Positions 7,633 to 16,705 of a stretch of 36,064 nt of DNA are shown piece after piece. This DNA comes from Rhodocyclaceae bacterium. GTDB taxonomy: Bacteria > Pseudomonadota > Gammaproteobacteria > Burkholderiales > Rhodocyclaceae. How positions within the stretch are numbered: the stretch's first letter is position 1; every line of letters starts with the position of its first letter. A model generated the notes under the pieces. It was not told where the DNA came from. It worked only from the letters and a program-made list of their open reading frames with translations, and searched no databases. The DNA lies in NCBI GenBank assembly GCA_020445945.1, contig JAGRFQ010000055.1:1-36064 (forward strand). Direction: 5' to 3'. Position numbers and translations under genes: made by a program.

Positions 7633-8805
7633 ATGTCCATGCGCCACCGCATCATCACCATCGCTGCACTGCTGGCATTTACCACCTGCGGCGCAGCCAC
7701 CCTCACCGACAGCGGGCCGGAAGCCGATCTGCAGCGCGTCTTCGAGGCAATCGAGGCCAATCGCCTCGACGACGCACTGGCACGCACTGAAGCGCTGATC
7801 GAGGTGTACCCGAAATTCCGCCTGGCACACCTGATCCAGGGCGATCTGCTGCTCGCCCGCGCCCAGCCTCTCAGCCGCTTCGGCAATGCGCCGGTGCAGC
7901 ACGCTGAAATCGACGGCCTGCGCGACGAAGCAATTGCCCGTCTGCGCGCCTACCGGGACAAGCCGCCCACCAACTACGTGCCGCGCTATCTGCTGCAGCT
8001 GGGGCCGGAGCAGAAATACGCGGTGGTGGTCGACACCAAGCGCGCCCGCCTCTACCTGTATCGCAACGACAACGGCACCCCGCGCTTCGTCGCCGATTTC
8101 TATGCCAGCCACGGCAAGGCCGGCGCCGAGAAGGTGCGCGAAGGCGACAACAAGACACCGGTGGGGGTGTATCACGTGGTCTCGCAGATCGACAGCAGCA
8201 AGCTGCCCGATCTCTACGGCGATGGCGCGTTCCCGATCAATTACCCCAACGAGTGGGACAAGCGCGCCGGGCGCACCGGCTACGGGATCTGGTTGCATGG
8301 CGTCCCCAGCGACACCTATTCGCGCCCGCCGAGCACCTCGCAAGGCTGCGTGGTGCTGGCCAATCAGGATTTCAACACGCTGTCCTCCTACATGCAGGTC
8401 GGGCTGACGCCGGTCATCATCAGCAACGATGTCGAGTGGCTGAACATGGACGACTGGCAGGCCGAACGCAGCGCGCTCAACGATGCAATCAAGCACTGGC
8501 GCAGCGACTGGGAGAGCCTCGACGTCGACCGCTACCTCACCCACTACGCGCAGAAGTTCCAGAGCGGCCGGCTCGATCTCGCCGGCTGGAAGCAGCGCAA
8601 ACAGCGCGTTGCCGACGGCAAGCGCTGGATCAAGGTCAGCATCGAGCGTATCAGCATGTTCCGCAGCCCGGGACGCGACGACGTTGTGGAAGTGACCTTC
8701 GAGCAACGCTACGCCAGCAACAACCACACCGACGTGAGCCGCAAGCGCCAGTACTGGGTCAAGGAAAATGGCCACTGGCGCATTGCCTACGAAGGCGACG
8801 CTTGA
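7633..8805 (+). CDS. YkuD-family L,D-transpeptidase / L,D-carboxypeptidase with C-terminal NTF2-like domain (Csd6-like)
   Basis: A 390-residue exported enzyme. After a signal sequence (about 1-22, ending near TTCGAATL) comes an N-terminal helical region (about 28-110), then the YkuD catalytic domain (about 125-265) that opens with YAVVVDTKRARLYLY. The catalytic motif is intact: His222 (IWLHGVPS) and Cys239 in STSQGCVVL. YkuD enzymes cut or join murein stem peptides at the diaminopimelate L-centre using this cysteine. The C-terminal part (about 280-390: HWRSDWESLDVDRYLTHYAQ, WKQRKQRVADGK) is NTF2-like. The order helical part - YkuD - NTF2 resembles Helicobacter Csd6, an L,D-carboxypeptidase that shapes cells, so carboxypeptidase activity is as likely as crosslinking. 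An alternative GTG at 7621 would overlap the previous stop as GTGA; ATG 7639 is also possible. Confidence 0.88.
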   Translation: MSMRHRIITIAALLAFTTCGAATLTDSGPEADLQRVFEAIEANRLDDALARTEALIEVYPKFRLAHLIQGDLLLARAQPLSRFGNAPVQHAEIDGLRDEAIARLRAYRDKPPTNYVPRYLLQLGPEQKYAVVVDTKRARLYLYRNDNGTPRFVADFYASHGKAGAEKVREGDNKTPVGVYHVVSQIDSSKLPDLYGDGAFPINYPNEWDKRAGRTGYGIWLHGVPSDTYSRPPSTSQGCVVLANQDFNTLSSYMQVGLTPVIISNDVEWLNMDDWQAERSALNDAIKHWRSDWESLDVDRYLTHYAQKFQSGRLDLAGWKQRKQRVADGKRWIKVSIERISMFRSPGRDDVVEVTFEQRYASNNHTDVSRKRQYWVKENGHWRIAYEGDA

Positions 8806-8826
8806 AGACACATGGAGTCATCCGCA

Positions 8827-9378
8827 ATGAAAAAACTGCTTGTTGGCGGCCTGATCTGGGCCGCCGCGCTGACCGCCGGCGCCGGCCCGCAGGTCGCGCT
8901 GGAGACCAGCATGGGCACCATCACGCTTGAACTCAACGACGCACAGGCACCGGCCAGCACTGCCAACTTCCTCCGCTATGTACGCGACGGTTTCTACAAC
9001 GGTACGATTTTCCACCGCGTGATCGACGGCTTCATGGTCCAGGGCGGCGGTTTCGAACCCGGCATGCGCCGCAAAGCCACCGGCGCGCCGATCAAGAACG
9101 AGGCCGCCAACGGCCTCAAGAACAGCGCCGGCACAATCGCCATGGCGCGCACCGCCGACCCGCACTCGGCAACCGCGCAGTTCTACATCAACCTGGTCGA
9201 CAACGCCCCGCTCGACTACCCCTCGCGCGACGGCTGGGGGTACGCGGTGTTTGGCACGGTCATCGACGGCATGGAAGTGGTCCGCCAGATCGGCAAAGTC
9301 AGAACCACCGCCGGCGACATGCCGACCCAGGACATCACCATCATCAAAGCGCACGAAGTCACCAAAAGCGCGCACTGA
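8827..9378 (+). CDS. ppiA: Exported peptidyl-prolyl cis-trans isomerase, cyclophilin type (PpiA-like)
   Basis: A 183-residue cyclophilin that speeds cis-trans isomerisation of X-Pro bonds. A short signal sequence ([20 protein letters not shown]) marks it as periplasmic; the fold then starts at [16 protein letters not shown]. The catalytic arginine and surroundings are present ([19 protein letters not shown]), as are the [11 protein letters not shown] and [10 protein letters not shown] strands. The ATG at 8827 is chosen over one at 8812 because GGAG (8815-8818) is then a well-spaced ribosome site and the signal peptide is clean. It follows the YkuD gene by 21 bases and precedes a cytoplasmic cyclophilin by 31 bases, which points to one transcript. 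It probably helps envelope proteins fold. Confidence 0.93.
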   Translation: MKKLLVGGLIWAAALTAGAGPQVALETSMGTITLELNDAQAPASTANFLRYVRDGFYNGTIFHRVIDGFMVQGGGFEPGMRRKATGAPIKNEAANGLKNSAGTIAMARTADPHSATAQFYINLVDNAPLDYPSRDGWGYAVFGTVIDGMEVVRQIGKVRTTAGDMPTQDITIIKAHEVTKSAH

Positions 9379-9409
9379 ACACACCACCGAACTCAGGAGA
9401 ACCCCCACA

Positions 9410-9904
9410 ATGGCGGTCAAGCTGCACACCAATCACGGCACCATCACCCTCGAACTCGACGCCGCAAAGGCGCCTGAGACGGTGAAGAATTTTCTGGCCT
9501 ACGTCGAGGCCGGCCACTACGACAACACCGTGTTTCATCGCGTCATCAACGGCTTCATGATTCAGGGTGGCGGCTTCGCGCCCGGCATGAAACAGAAGCC
9601 GACCAACGCCCCGATCAAGAACGAGGCCGACAACGGTCTGACCAACGATCGCGGCACCATCGCCATGGCCCGCACCCAGGAGCCACACTCGGCCTCCGCC
9701 CAGTTTTTCATCAACCTGGCCGACAACGACTTCCTGAACTTCAAGAGCGCATCCCTCCAGGGCTGGGGTTACTGCGTATTTGGCCGGGTCAGCGAAGGCA
9801 TGGAAACCGTGGACGCCATCAAGGGGGTCAAAACCGGCTCTTCCGGCTTTCATCAGGACGTGCCGACCGAAGACGTAGTCATCGAACGCGCCGAGATCAT
9901 CTGA
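9410..9904 (+). CDS. ppiB: Cytoplasmic peptidyl-prolyl cis-trans isomerase B (cyclophilin)
   Basis: A 164-residue cyclophilin without signal peptide, matching E. coli PpiB in length and layout. Key segments: [18 protein letters not shown] with the catalytic arginine, [20 protein letters not shown], and [14 protein letters not shown]. The ATG at 9410 is preceded by AGGAGA (9395-9400); the open frame extends back into ppiA, but that extension has no family similarity. It is closely similar to the exported copy just upstream (both have PIKNEA followed by NGL), so the pair arose by duplication with the export signal gained or lost. lpxH follows 22 bases later. Confidence 0.96.
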   Translation: MAVKLHTNHGTITLELDAAKAPETVKNFLAYVEAGHYDNTVFHRVINGFMIQGGGFAPGMKQKPTNAPIKNEADNGLTNDRGTIAMARTQEPHSASAQFFINLADNDFLNFKSASLQGWGYCVFGRVSEGMETVDAIKGVKTGSSGFHQDVPTEDVVIERAEII

Positions 9905-9926
9905 GCCGCTGCACCGCCGCGCACCG

Positions 9927-10661
9927 ATGAGCGGCATCGACCTCTTCATCGCCGATCTGCACCTGTGCGCGAGCGCGCCGGACACCGTGCGCGCGTTTGC
10001 GGCATTCATGCGTGGCCCGGCGCGGGACGCACACCGGCTGTTCATTCTGGGTGACCTGTTCGAATACTGGGCGGGCGACGACGACCGCGCCACACCGCTC
10101 AATCGCGAGGTCTGCGCCCTGCTTGCGGATGCACACCGCGGCGGGCTCCAGATCAGCTTCCTGGCCGGCAACCGCGACTTCCTGCTCGGCGACGCGTTCT
10201 GCCAGGCGGCCGGGGTCACCCTCGCCACCGAGCCGCTCCGCATCACACTCGGAAACACGCCCGCGCTCTTGGTGCACGGCGACGCCTTGTGCACTGACGA
10301 TGTCGACTATCAGGCCTTCCGCCGCCAGGTGCGCGATCCGGCATGGCAGGCCGCGTTTCTGGCCAAACCGCTGGCCGAGCGCAAGGCGATCATCGAAGGG
10401 GTGCGCGCGCACAGCGAGCAGGGAAAGCAGACGAAAGCGCCGGAAATCATGGACGTAAACGCCAGCGCGGTGGCCGACGCCTTCCGCCGGCACGGGGTAA
10501 GCCTGATGATTCACGGCCACACGCATCGCCCGGCGACCCATCAACACACCGTCGATGGGCGCACCTGCACGCGCTGGGTGCTGGCCGACTGGCACGGCAC
10601 CGCGCCCTACCTGCACGCCTGCGACGGCGAACTCAGCCGTCGCGAACTGCGCGCCAGCTAG
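9927..10661 (+). CDS. lpxH: UDP-2,3-diacylglucosamine diphosphatase
   Basis: A 244-residue calcineurin-like metallophosphoesterase of the LpxH family. It hydrolyses UDP-2,3-diacylglucosamine to lipid X and UMP in the lipid A pathway at the inner face of the inner membrane. The dinuclear manganese site motifs are all present in order: FIADLHL, ILGDLFEYWAGDD, AGNRDFLLG, LVHGDALCTDD and IHGHTHRP. MDVNASAV and the YQAFRRQVRDP segment are also LpxH-typical. It is the last gene of the plus-strand cluster after ppiB. Its TAG stop shares the four bases CTAG (10658-10661) with the stop of convergent metZ, leaving no room for a separate terminator. Confidence 0.97.
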   Translation: MSGIDLFIADLHLCASAPDTVRAFAAFMRGPARDAHRLFILGDLFEYWAGDDDRATPLNREVCALLADAHRGGLQISFLAGNRDFLLGDAFCQAAGVTLATEPLRITLGNTPALLVHGDALCTDDVDYQAFRRQVRDPAWQAAFLAKPLAERKAIIEGVRAHSEQGKQTKAPEIMDVNASAVADAFRRHGVSLMIHGHTHRPATHQHTVDGRTCTRWVLADWHGTAPYLHACDGELSRRELRAS

Positions 10662-11851
10662 ACGCCGCGGCCCAGGCCTCGCGCCAGATCGGCCTGGATG
10701 TCTTCAAGCGACTCCAGCCCTACCGCAACCCGGATCAGACTCTCGCCAATGCCGCTGGCGGCACGCGCTTCGGCCGAGATGCGTCCATGCGTGGTCGACG
10801 CCGGATGGGTAATGGTGGTTTTGGTGTCGCCGAGATTGGCGGTAATCGAGACCACGCGGGTCGCGTCGATCAGCCGCCACGCCTCCGCGCGACCACCGAC
10901 CACGTCGAAACTCACGATCGCGCCGGGCAGGCTTTGCTGGCGCTTCGCCAGCGCATACTGCGGGTGGGACGGCAGACCGGGGTAATACACCCGTGCAACC
11001 CACGGCTGCGCTTCCAGCCACTCGGCCAGACGCAACGCGCTGGCGCTTTGCGCCTCCATGCGCAACTTGAGTGTCTCCAGCCCTTTGAGGATCACCCATG
11101 CATTGAACGGCGACAGACAGGGGCCGGCGGTGCGGAGGAAACGGAACACCTCCTCCATCAACGTCGAGTTACCGACCACGGCACCACCGAGCACGCGCCC
11201 CTGACCATCGAGATACTTGGTCGCGGAGTGAATCACGATGTCGGCACCCAGCGCCAAGGGGCGCTGCAAGGCCGGCGTGCAAAAGCAGTTGTCGACCGCA
11301 AGCCAGGCGTCGTGACGATGCGCGATCTCGGCCACGGCGGCGATATCGACCAGTTCGGTGAGCGGATTCGAGGGCGTCTCGACAAACACCAGCCGCGTAT
11401 TCGGACGCATTGCGGCTTCGTAGCCGGGCAGATCGGTGGCCGCCACAAACGTGGTGTCCACGCCGAATTTGCTGAATACGTTGCCAAACAGCTGCTGGGT
11501 GGAGCCAAACAGCCCCTGCGAAGCAACAATATGGTCGCCAGCCTTGAGCAAGGCCATCACGGTTGCCAGGATTGCGGCCATGCCGGAGGCGGTGGCGATG
11601 CACGCTTCGCCCCCTTCGAGTGCGGCCAGCCGGGTCTGCATCGCGCTGACCGTGGGGTTGGTGAAACGCGCATAAACGTTGCCGGGCTCCTCGCCCGAGA
11701 AGCGCGCCGCGGCCTGCGCGGCGTTGTCGAACACAAAGCTCGAGGTCAGGTACATGGCCTCGCTGTGCTCGTTGAACTGGCTGCGTTCGATCCCCGCGCG
11801 CACCGCGAGGGTATCCAGATCGAGCGGTGCAGTGTGTTCCTGGTGTGCCAA
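10658..11851 (-). CDS. metZ: O-succinylhomoserine sulfhydrylase (PLP-dependent)
   Basis: A 397-residue enzyme of the Cys/Met-metabolism PLP family. It makes homocysteine directly from O-succinylhomoserine and sulfide in methionine synthesis. Signatures: YARFTNPTV near the start, the cofactor-contacting ATASGMAAI, FVETPSNPL, AVDNCFCTPALQRPL, and the lysine that forms the Schiff base in HSATKYLDGQG. The C-terminus has the usual TTHGRISAE and RVAVGLE. Cystathionine gamma-synthase is the alternative, but the location after purF matches metZ in Pseudomonas and betaproteobacteria. There is no ATG near the expected N-terminus. A TTG at 11851 with a purine-rich GAAGGAAG upstream gives a protein starting (M)AHQEHTAPLDLDTLAVRAG. 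The gene begins 14 bases after the purF stop. Confidence 0.93.
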   Translation of the reverse strand: MAHQEHTAPLDLDTLAVRAGIERSQFNEHSEAMYLTSSFVFDNAAQAAARFSGEEPGNVYARFTNPTVSAMQTRLAALEGGEACIATASGMAAILATVMALLKAGDHIVASQGLFGSTQQLFGNVFSKFGVDTTFVAATDLPGYEAAMRPNTRLVFVETPSNPLTELVDIAAVAEIAHRHDAWLAVDNCFCTPALQRPLALGADIVIHSATKYLDGQGRVLGGAVVGNSTLMEEVFRFLRTAGPCLSPFNAWVILKGLETLKLRMEAQSASALRLAEWLEAQPWVARVYYPGLPSHPQYALAKRQQSLPGAIVSFDVVGGRAEAWRLIDATRVVSITANLGDTKTTITHPASTTHGRISAEARAASGIGESLIRVAVGLESLEDIQADLARGLGRGV

Positions 11852-11865
11852 AACGGGCTTCCTTC

Positions 11866-13401
11866 TCAGTCCTGTGATTCGCCGACCAGATTCAGGTCGA
11901 GCTGGTTGGCGCCCGAACCGTCGGTATCCTCGACCGTCACGGGCGGTGAGCCGCGCTGCGTTTCGACGCCCGACAAGTACGCCGCAGTCACGTCGCCGGT
12001 CACGTAGCATCCGTCGAAACACGAGGTCTCGAAGAAATTGATCGACGGGTTGATTGCCCGCACCGATGCCCGCAGATCGTCCAGATCCTGATAGATCAGG
12101 CCATCGGCGCTGATCGCGCGGCAAATCTCGGCATCGCTGCGGTCCGAGGCAATCAACTCGGCGCGGGTCGGCATATCGATGCCGTAGACATTGGCGTAGC
12201 GCACCGGCGGCGCCGCCGAGGCGAAGTACACCTTGGTCGCGCCGGCCTCGCGCGCCATGCTCACGATCTCCTGGCTGGTCGTGCCGCGCACGATGGAGTC
12301 GTCAACCAGCAGCACGCTCTTGCCCTTGAATTCCTGATGGATGGTGTTGAGCTTCTGGCGCACCGACTTTCGCCGCACGGCCTGCCCCGGCATGATGAAG
12401 GTGCGACCGATGTAGCGGTTCTTGACGAAGCCTTCGCGATACGGGATGCCCAGGCAGTTGGCCAGTTCCAACGCCGCCGGGCGACTTGAATCCGGAATCG
12501 GAATCACCACGTCGATATGTACGTGCGGCATCGTGCGGCGGAACTTGTCGGCCAGAAACTCGCCCATTTTCAGACGCGCTTCATACACCGACACCCCGTC
12601 GATGAGCGAATCCGGGCGCGCCAGATACACGTATTCGAACATGCACGGCGCGTGCGTCGTTTGCTGCGCACAGGCCTGACTGCGGAACACGCCGTCAGTG
12701 TCGATCAGCACCGCCTCGCCAGGCTCGACATCGCGCAGCAACTTGAAGCCGAGGGCATCGATCGCCACGCTCTCCGACGACACCAGCCACTCGCTGCCGG
12801 CGTCGGTGTCGTGCCGCCCGATCACCAGCGGGCGGATCCCGTACGGATCCCGAAACGCGAGCAGGCCGACCCCCGCGATCATCACCACCGCTGCGTAGGC
12901 CCCGCGACAGCGTCGATGCACGGCGGCGACCGCCGCAAAAATGGTGCGATCGTCAAGCCTGCAGCCATTCGACGCCGCCTGCAGCTCGTGCGCCAGCACA
13001 TTGAGCAACACCTCGGAATCCGAGTTGGTGTTGATGTGGCGCAGATCGGCGAGGAACATCTCGCGCTTGAGTTCCTCGGAATTGGTCAGATTGCCGTTGT
13101 GGGCAAGCATCAGGCCAAAGGGCGAGTTCACGTAGAAGGGCTGCGCTTCGGCTGCGTTACAGGCCGAACCGGCGGTGGGGTAACGCACATGACCGATCCC
13201 CCAATTGCCCTGGAGGTTGCGCATGTTGCGCGTACGAAACACATCGCGCACCAGCCCCGATCCCTTGTGCATCAGGAAGCGGCCGCCTTCGCTGGTGGCA
13301 ATGCCGGCCGCATCCTGGCCGCGATGCTGCAATACCTGCAAACCGTCGTACAGCAACTGATTGACCGGCGTTGTGGCTACAACGCCCAAAATCCCGCACA
13401 T
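11866..13401 (-). CDS. purF: Amidophosphoribosyltransferase
   Basis: A 511-residue enzyme of the first committed purine step: PRPP plus glutamine give 5-phosphoribosylamine. The start MCGILGVV exposes Cys2 as the N-terminal glutaminase nucleophile after Met removal, with no propeptide, as in the E. coli type. The glutaminase domain fills about residues 1-240 (RYPTAGS, LAHNGNLTN). The phosphoribosyltransferase domain follows with the PRPP-binding loop LLVDDSIVRGTTSQEI. Near the C-terminus are IDMPTRAELIAS and SCFDGCYVTGDV. Eight bases separate it from cvpA upstream, and metZ follows. The cvpA-purF pairing is conserved in E. coli and Pseudomonas. Confidence 0.98.
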   Translation of the reverse strand: MCGILGVVATTPVNQLLYDGLQVLQHRGQDAAGIATSEGGRFLMHKGSGLVRDVFRTRNMRNLQGNWGIGHVRYPTAGSACNAAEAQPFYVNSPFGLMLAHNGNLTNSEELKREMFLADLRHINTNSDSEVLLNVLAHELQAASNGCRLDDRTIFAAVAAVHRRCRGAYAAVVMIAGVGLLAFRDPYGIRPLVIGRHDTDAGSEWLVSSESVAIDALGFKLLRDVEPGEAVLIDTDGVFRSQACAQQTTHAPCMFEYVYLARPDSLIDGVSVYEARLKMGEFLADKFRRTMPHVHIDVVIPIPDSSRPAALELANCLGIPYREGFVKNRYIGRTFIMPGQAVRRKSVRQKLNTIHQEFKGKSVLLVDDSIVRGTTSQEIVSMAREAGATKVYFASAAPPVRYANVYGIDMPTRAELIASDRSDAEICRAISADGLIYQDLDDLRASVRAINPSINFFETSCFDGCYVTGDVTAAYLSGVETQRGSPPVTVEDTDGSGANQLDLNLVGESQD

Positions 13402-13409
13402 GAAATCAC

Positions 13410-13901
13410 CTATCTAAAACGCACCCGCTCGGCCACCGCACCCGGCAACCACGGTTTGGCCGCCACCACGGCCGTTTCAAGCAACGGCGAAAACATCGCC
13501 GCTTCCCACCAAGGCGCACGAGACACGCCGCTCACACCCCCCAGCGCCACCAACAAGCAGGCAATCGCGACCGCTTTTGTGGCCCCGAAAATGGCGCCAA
13601 AGCCACGGTCGACAACGCCCAAACCGACGGCCCGGATCAAGGCCCGGAGCAAATAGCGGCAAATCGCCACCACCAGCAAGACCGCCACAAAAACCAGCAC
13701 AAAGCCGGCCACATACGCAAACGCCGGTTCCGCCAGCCAGCCCGCAAACAGGGCCGCAGCCTGCGGACCCAACAGCCGGGCGGCGATAAACGCCAGCACC
13801 CAGCCGGCCAGGGCCAGCACCTCGCTGACCAGCCCGCGCCAGAAGCCAAGCAGCGCCAGGACTGCGACCAGCCCCAGGAAGGCGTAATCGAAAACCGTCA
13901 T
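13410..13901 (-). CDS. cvpA: CvpA family inner-membrane protein
   Basis: A 163-residue membrane protein of the CvpA family, known for a role in colicin V production in E. coli and for envelope stress tolerance; its biochemical function is not settled. About four hydrophobic segments are visible: residues 4-22 (YAFLGLVAVLALLGFWRGL), 27-43 (VLALAGWVLAFIAARLL), 60-85 (AYVAGFVLVFVAVLLVVAIC) and about 100-122 (GAIFGATKAVAIACLLVALG). The conserved FWRGL-(x)-SEVLALAGW motif is present. It precedes purF by eight bases, as in E. coli, so the two are co-transcribed. Confidence 0.93.
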   Translation of the reverse strand: MTVFDYAFLGLVAVLALLGFWRGLVSEVLALAGWVLAFIAARLLGPQAAALFAGWLAEPAFAYVAGFVLVFVAVLLVVAICRYLLRALIRAVGLGVVDRGFGAIFGATKAVAIACLLVALGGVSGVSRAPWWEAAMFSPLLETAVVAAKPWLPGAVAERVRFR

Positions 13902-13922
13902 CTTGATGCGATCCGCAAAGCC

Positions 13923-14552
13923 TCAGCCTTGCGGCATCACCACACCCTTGTACCCTTGCGCCGCCAGTTTTTTGGCCGCCCGTTCGGCAGCATCGCGCGT
14001 CTCGAATGGCCCGACGCGCACCCGCGTGGTACTGCCGATCTTGCGCGTAAATACCTCGAAGCCCTTGGCGCGCACCATGTTCATGACCTCCGTCGCGCTG
14101 CCGGCCTTGCTGTAGGCACCCACCTGGACAACGAAACCGCCGACGCCCGGTTCGCGTTTCGCGCCATCCGACAGCTTGCCTGCCAGAATGGCTTCAACGC
14201 GCTTTTGCTCGGCATTTTGATCCACCTCCGGCGGCGCGACGGGTTCGGTCTTGGGAGGCGCCTGCGGTGCAGGCGGCGCGGGTGGCGGGGCCACGGGTTC
14301 GACCACCGCACTGGGCGTGGGCGCCGTGGGCGGCGCGACCGCAACCGGCGGCGTCGCCTCAAGGCGGCGGGCGGCAAAATTGCTGCCATCCTGACCGGGA
14401 ATCGTGACCTGGATTTCCTCGCCGACCGGTTTCGGTTCGGGGTCCATGATCATCGGCAAGACGATGACCGCGAACAGCGCGAGCGCGGCCGCACCGACCA
14501 GCCGCCGGCGGGCACGTTTCTTGAGATCGGTCTGGGCGTCGTCGTTCGCCAT
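13923..14552 (-). CDS. dedD: SPOR-domain protein, DedD-like cell-division protein
   Basis: A 209-residue single-pass protein. A short basic cytoplasmic N-terminus (LKKRARRRLVG) precedes one membrane helix (about 20-36, AAALALFAVIVLPMIM). A long Pro/Ala-rich periplasmic linker and a C-terminal SPOR domain follow (about 140-209: VGGFVVQVGAYSKAGSATEV, RVRVGPFETRDAAERAAKKL). SPOR domains bind denuded glycan strands at the division septum. The position between folC and cvpA is that of dedD in E. coli and of the equivalent SPOR gene in Pseudomonas. The gaps are 8 bases to folC and 21 to cvpA. The symbol rests on synteny and architecture. Confidence 0.88.
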   Translation of the reverse strand: MANDDAQTDLKKRARRRLVGAAALALFAVIVLPMIMDPEPKPVGEEIQVTIPGQDGSNFAARRLEATPPVAVAPPTAPTPSAVVEPVAPPPAPPAPQAPPKTEPVAPPEVDQNAEQKRVEAILAGKLSDGAKREPGVGGFVVQVGAYSKAGSATEVMNMVRAKGFEVFTRKIGSTTRVRVGPFETRDAAERAAKKLAAQGYKGVVMPQG

Positions 14553-14560
14553 CGGTGGAC

Positions 14561-15841
14561 TCAGCGTTCAGCGTGGATGGCGGCCATCGCGTCCGCCACG
14601 GTAAGGAAGGATCCGAAGACGACGATTCTATCACTGTCCTGCGCCCGCGCCCGCGCTGCCCGATAGGCGTCGGCGGGCGATTCGAAGCGCGCCTCGCCCA
14701 CCGCCAGACCGATCGATGCCATGCGCTTGGCGAGGGCCTCGGCGCTCAATCCGCGCGGACCCGGCAGGCTCGCCGGCAGCCAGTGGTCGACGCGCCCGGC
14801 AATGCGCTCAAGGGCGGCTTCGACCGCCTTGTCGGCGAGCATCCCGACCACCGCCCAGGTCTCGGGGTAGTAGCCCATGTTGGACAGGTTTTCGGCCAGC
14901 ACGCCGACCGCCTGCGGATTGTGGGCGACATCGAGCACCACCGCGGGCTGTCCGGGGAGGGTCTGGAAACGCCCCGGCAAATCGACCAGCATCAAGCCTT
15001 CGCGAATCGCCTGCATCGGTACCGGAAGCTGATCGCGAACGGCCTCGATGGCCGCGATCACGGCGGCGGCGTTGAGCAGTTGGTTGGCGCCGCGCAGCGC
15101 CGGATACGCCAGCCCCCCGCGCTTGACCCCGGCGCCCCAGAAGCGCCATTGCGTGCGGTCGCCCGAGAAGCCGAAATCGCGGCCGCTGAGCTGCAGCGCC
15201 GCGCCTACCGCCTGCGCGGTCTCGAGCAGCGATGCCGGGGGCTGCGGGTCCGCGCAGATCGCGGGCTTGCCGGCGCGAAAGATACCGGCCTTTTCGCGGC
15301 CGATGGCTTCGCGCGTATCGCCGAGATAATCCATGTGATCGAGGGCGATGCTGGTCACGATGGCGCAGTCGGCGTCAAAGATGTTGGTCGCATCCAGGCG
15401 CCCGCCGAGCCCCACCTCGAGGATGATCACATCCAGCGGCGCAGCGGCGAAACACACCCACGCGGCGAGCGTGCCGTGCTCGAAATAGGTCAGCGGGTGC
15501 GCTCCGCGCACCGCCTCGACCCGCGCAAACGCATCGGCCAGCGTCGCGTCGTCGACCTCCCGTCCGTCAATGCGCACCCGCTCGTTGTAGCGCAGCAGAT
15601 GCGGCGAGGTGTAGAGCCCGACCCGATAGCCCGCGGCGAGCAAAATGCACTCGAGCATGGCGCAGGTGGAGCCTTTGCCGTTGGTGCCGGCGACGGTGAT
15701 GATCAACGCCTCGGAGGCGGCGTCGAGCGCGGCATGGACGGTGCCGACGCGCTCAAGCCCAAGATCGATGCGCTGGCCGTGGCGCGCCTCGATGCACGCC
15801 AGCCAGCCAGCGAGGTCCTGCGGCATGCGGTGTTCAGGCAT
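14561..15841 (-). CDS. folC: Bifunctional dihydrofolate synthase / folylpolyglutamate synthase
   Basis: A 426-residue ATP-dependent ligase of the Mur-ligase superfamily. It adds glutamate to dihydropteroate and then to folates in the cytoplasm. The P-loop is [15 protein letters not shown] (about residues 50-64). Next come [14 protein letters not shown], the Mg-site segment FEHGTLAAW, the family signature [14 protein letters not shown], and [10 protein letters not shown]. The C-terminal domain includes [12 protein letters not shown]. The ATG at 15841 overlaps the accD stop (15834-15836) by eight bases, which suggests coupled translation; a TTG one codon earlier is not needed. accD-folC-dedD-cvpA-purF order is conserved. 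Confidence 0.97.
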   Translation of the reverse strand: MPEHRMPQDLAGWLACIEARHGQRIDLGLERVGTVHAALDAASEALIITVAGTNGKGSTCAMLECILLAAGYRVGLYTSPHLLRYNERVRIDGREVDDATLADAFARVEAVRGAHPLTYFEHGTLAAWVCFAAAPLDVIILEVGLGGRLDATNIFDADCAIVTSIALDHMDYLGDTREAIGREKAGIFRAGKPAICADPQPPASLLETAQAVGAALQLSGRDFGFSGDRTQWRFWGAGVKRGGLAYPALRGANQLLNAAAVIAAIEAVRDQLPVPMQAIREGLMLVDLPGRFQTLPGQPAVVLDVAHNPQAVGVLAENLSNMGYYPETWAVVGMLADKAVEAALERIAGRVDHWLPASLPGPRGLSAEALAKRMASIGLAVGEARFESPADAYRAARARAQDSDRIVVFGSFLTVADAMAAIHAER

Positions 15842-16703
15842 CAATCGCAGGCTGGCGGGTCAGCAAGGTCAGCAGCGCAGCGAGACGCTGACGCATTTCG
15901 CGGCGGTCGACGATCATGTCGACGGCGCCCTTTTCGAGCAGAAACTCGGCACGCTGGAAGCCTTCGGGCAGGGTCTCGCGCACGGTTTGCTCGATCACCC
16001 GCGGCCCGGCAAAGCCGACCAGCGCATTGGGCTCGGCGATGACCACGTCGCCCATGAACGCGAAACTGGCCGACACCCCCCCCATGGTCGGGTCGGTAAG
16101 AATCGAGATGAACGGCAGCTTGTTGTTTTCCAGACGCTTGATGGCGGCGGTGGTCTTGGCCATCTGCATCAGCGACAGGAGGCCTTCCTGCATACGCGCG
16201 CCGCCGGTGGCGGTCACGCAGATGAAGGCGATGCGCTGATCGAGCGCCGATTGCACGCCGCGCACAAAGCGCTCGCCCACCACCGAGCCCATCGAGCCGC
16301 CGAGGAATTCGAACTCGAAGCACGCCACCACCACCGGGATGCCGTGAATGGTGCCCTGCATGACGACCATCGCGTCCTGCTCGTCGGTATCGCGGGTCGC
16401 CGCCTTGAGGCGGTCGGTGTAGCGCTTCTGGTCCTTGAACTTGAGCGGATCGACCGGCAGCACCTCGGAGCCGATCTCGAAGCGCCCGTCGGGATCGAGC
16501 ATCGCGTCGAGGCGCGCCCGCGCGCGCAGGCGCTGATGATGGCCGCACTTGGGGCAGACGCTGTGATTGCTCTCCAGGTCGGAGCGGTACAGCACCGCCT
16601 CGCACGACGGGCACTTGCTCCACAGCCCCTCGGGGATGGACTTGCGTCCCTCGCTGGTCTGGCGCTTGATCTTGGGGGGCAGCAGTTTCTGAAGCCAACT
16701 CAT
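15834..16703 (-). CDS. accD: Acetyl-CoA carboxylase carboxyltransferase subunit beta
   Basis: A 289-residue subunit of the heterotetrameric acetyl-CoA carboxylase that makes malonyl-CoA for fatty-acid synthesis. The N-terminal four-cysteine zinc ribbon is complete ([13 protein letters not shown], then [11 protein letters not shown]; about residues 28-55). The crotonase-like carboxyltransferase core has [39 protein letters not shown] and [11 protein letters not shown]. The partner accA is not in the window. It starts two bases after the trpA stop (TGA-CC-ATG) and overlaps folC downstream, so it lies inside one transcript with the trp genes. Downstream linkage to trpA is common in betaproteobacteria. 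Confidence 0.98.
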   Translation of the reverse strand: MSWLQKLLPPKIKRQTSEGRKSIPEGLWSKCPSCEAVLYRSDLESNHSVCPKCGHHQRLRARARLDAMLDPDGRFEIGSEVLPVDPLKFKDQKRYTDRLKAATRDTDEQDAMVVMQGTIHGIPVVVACFEFEFLGGSMGSVVGERFVRGVQSALDQRIAFICVTATGGARMQEGLLSLMQMAKTTAAIKRLENNKLPFISILTDPTMGGVSASFAFMGDVVIAEPNALVGFAGPRVIEQTVRETLPEGFQRAEFLLEKGAVDMIVDRREMRQRLAALLTLLTRQPAIDA

Positions 16704-16705
16704 GG

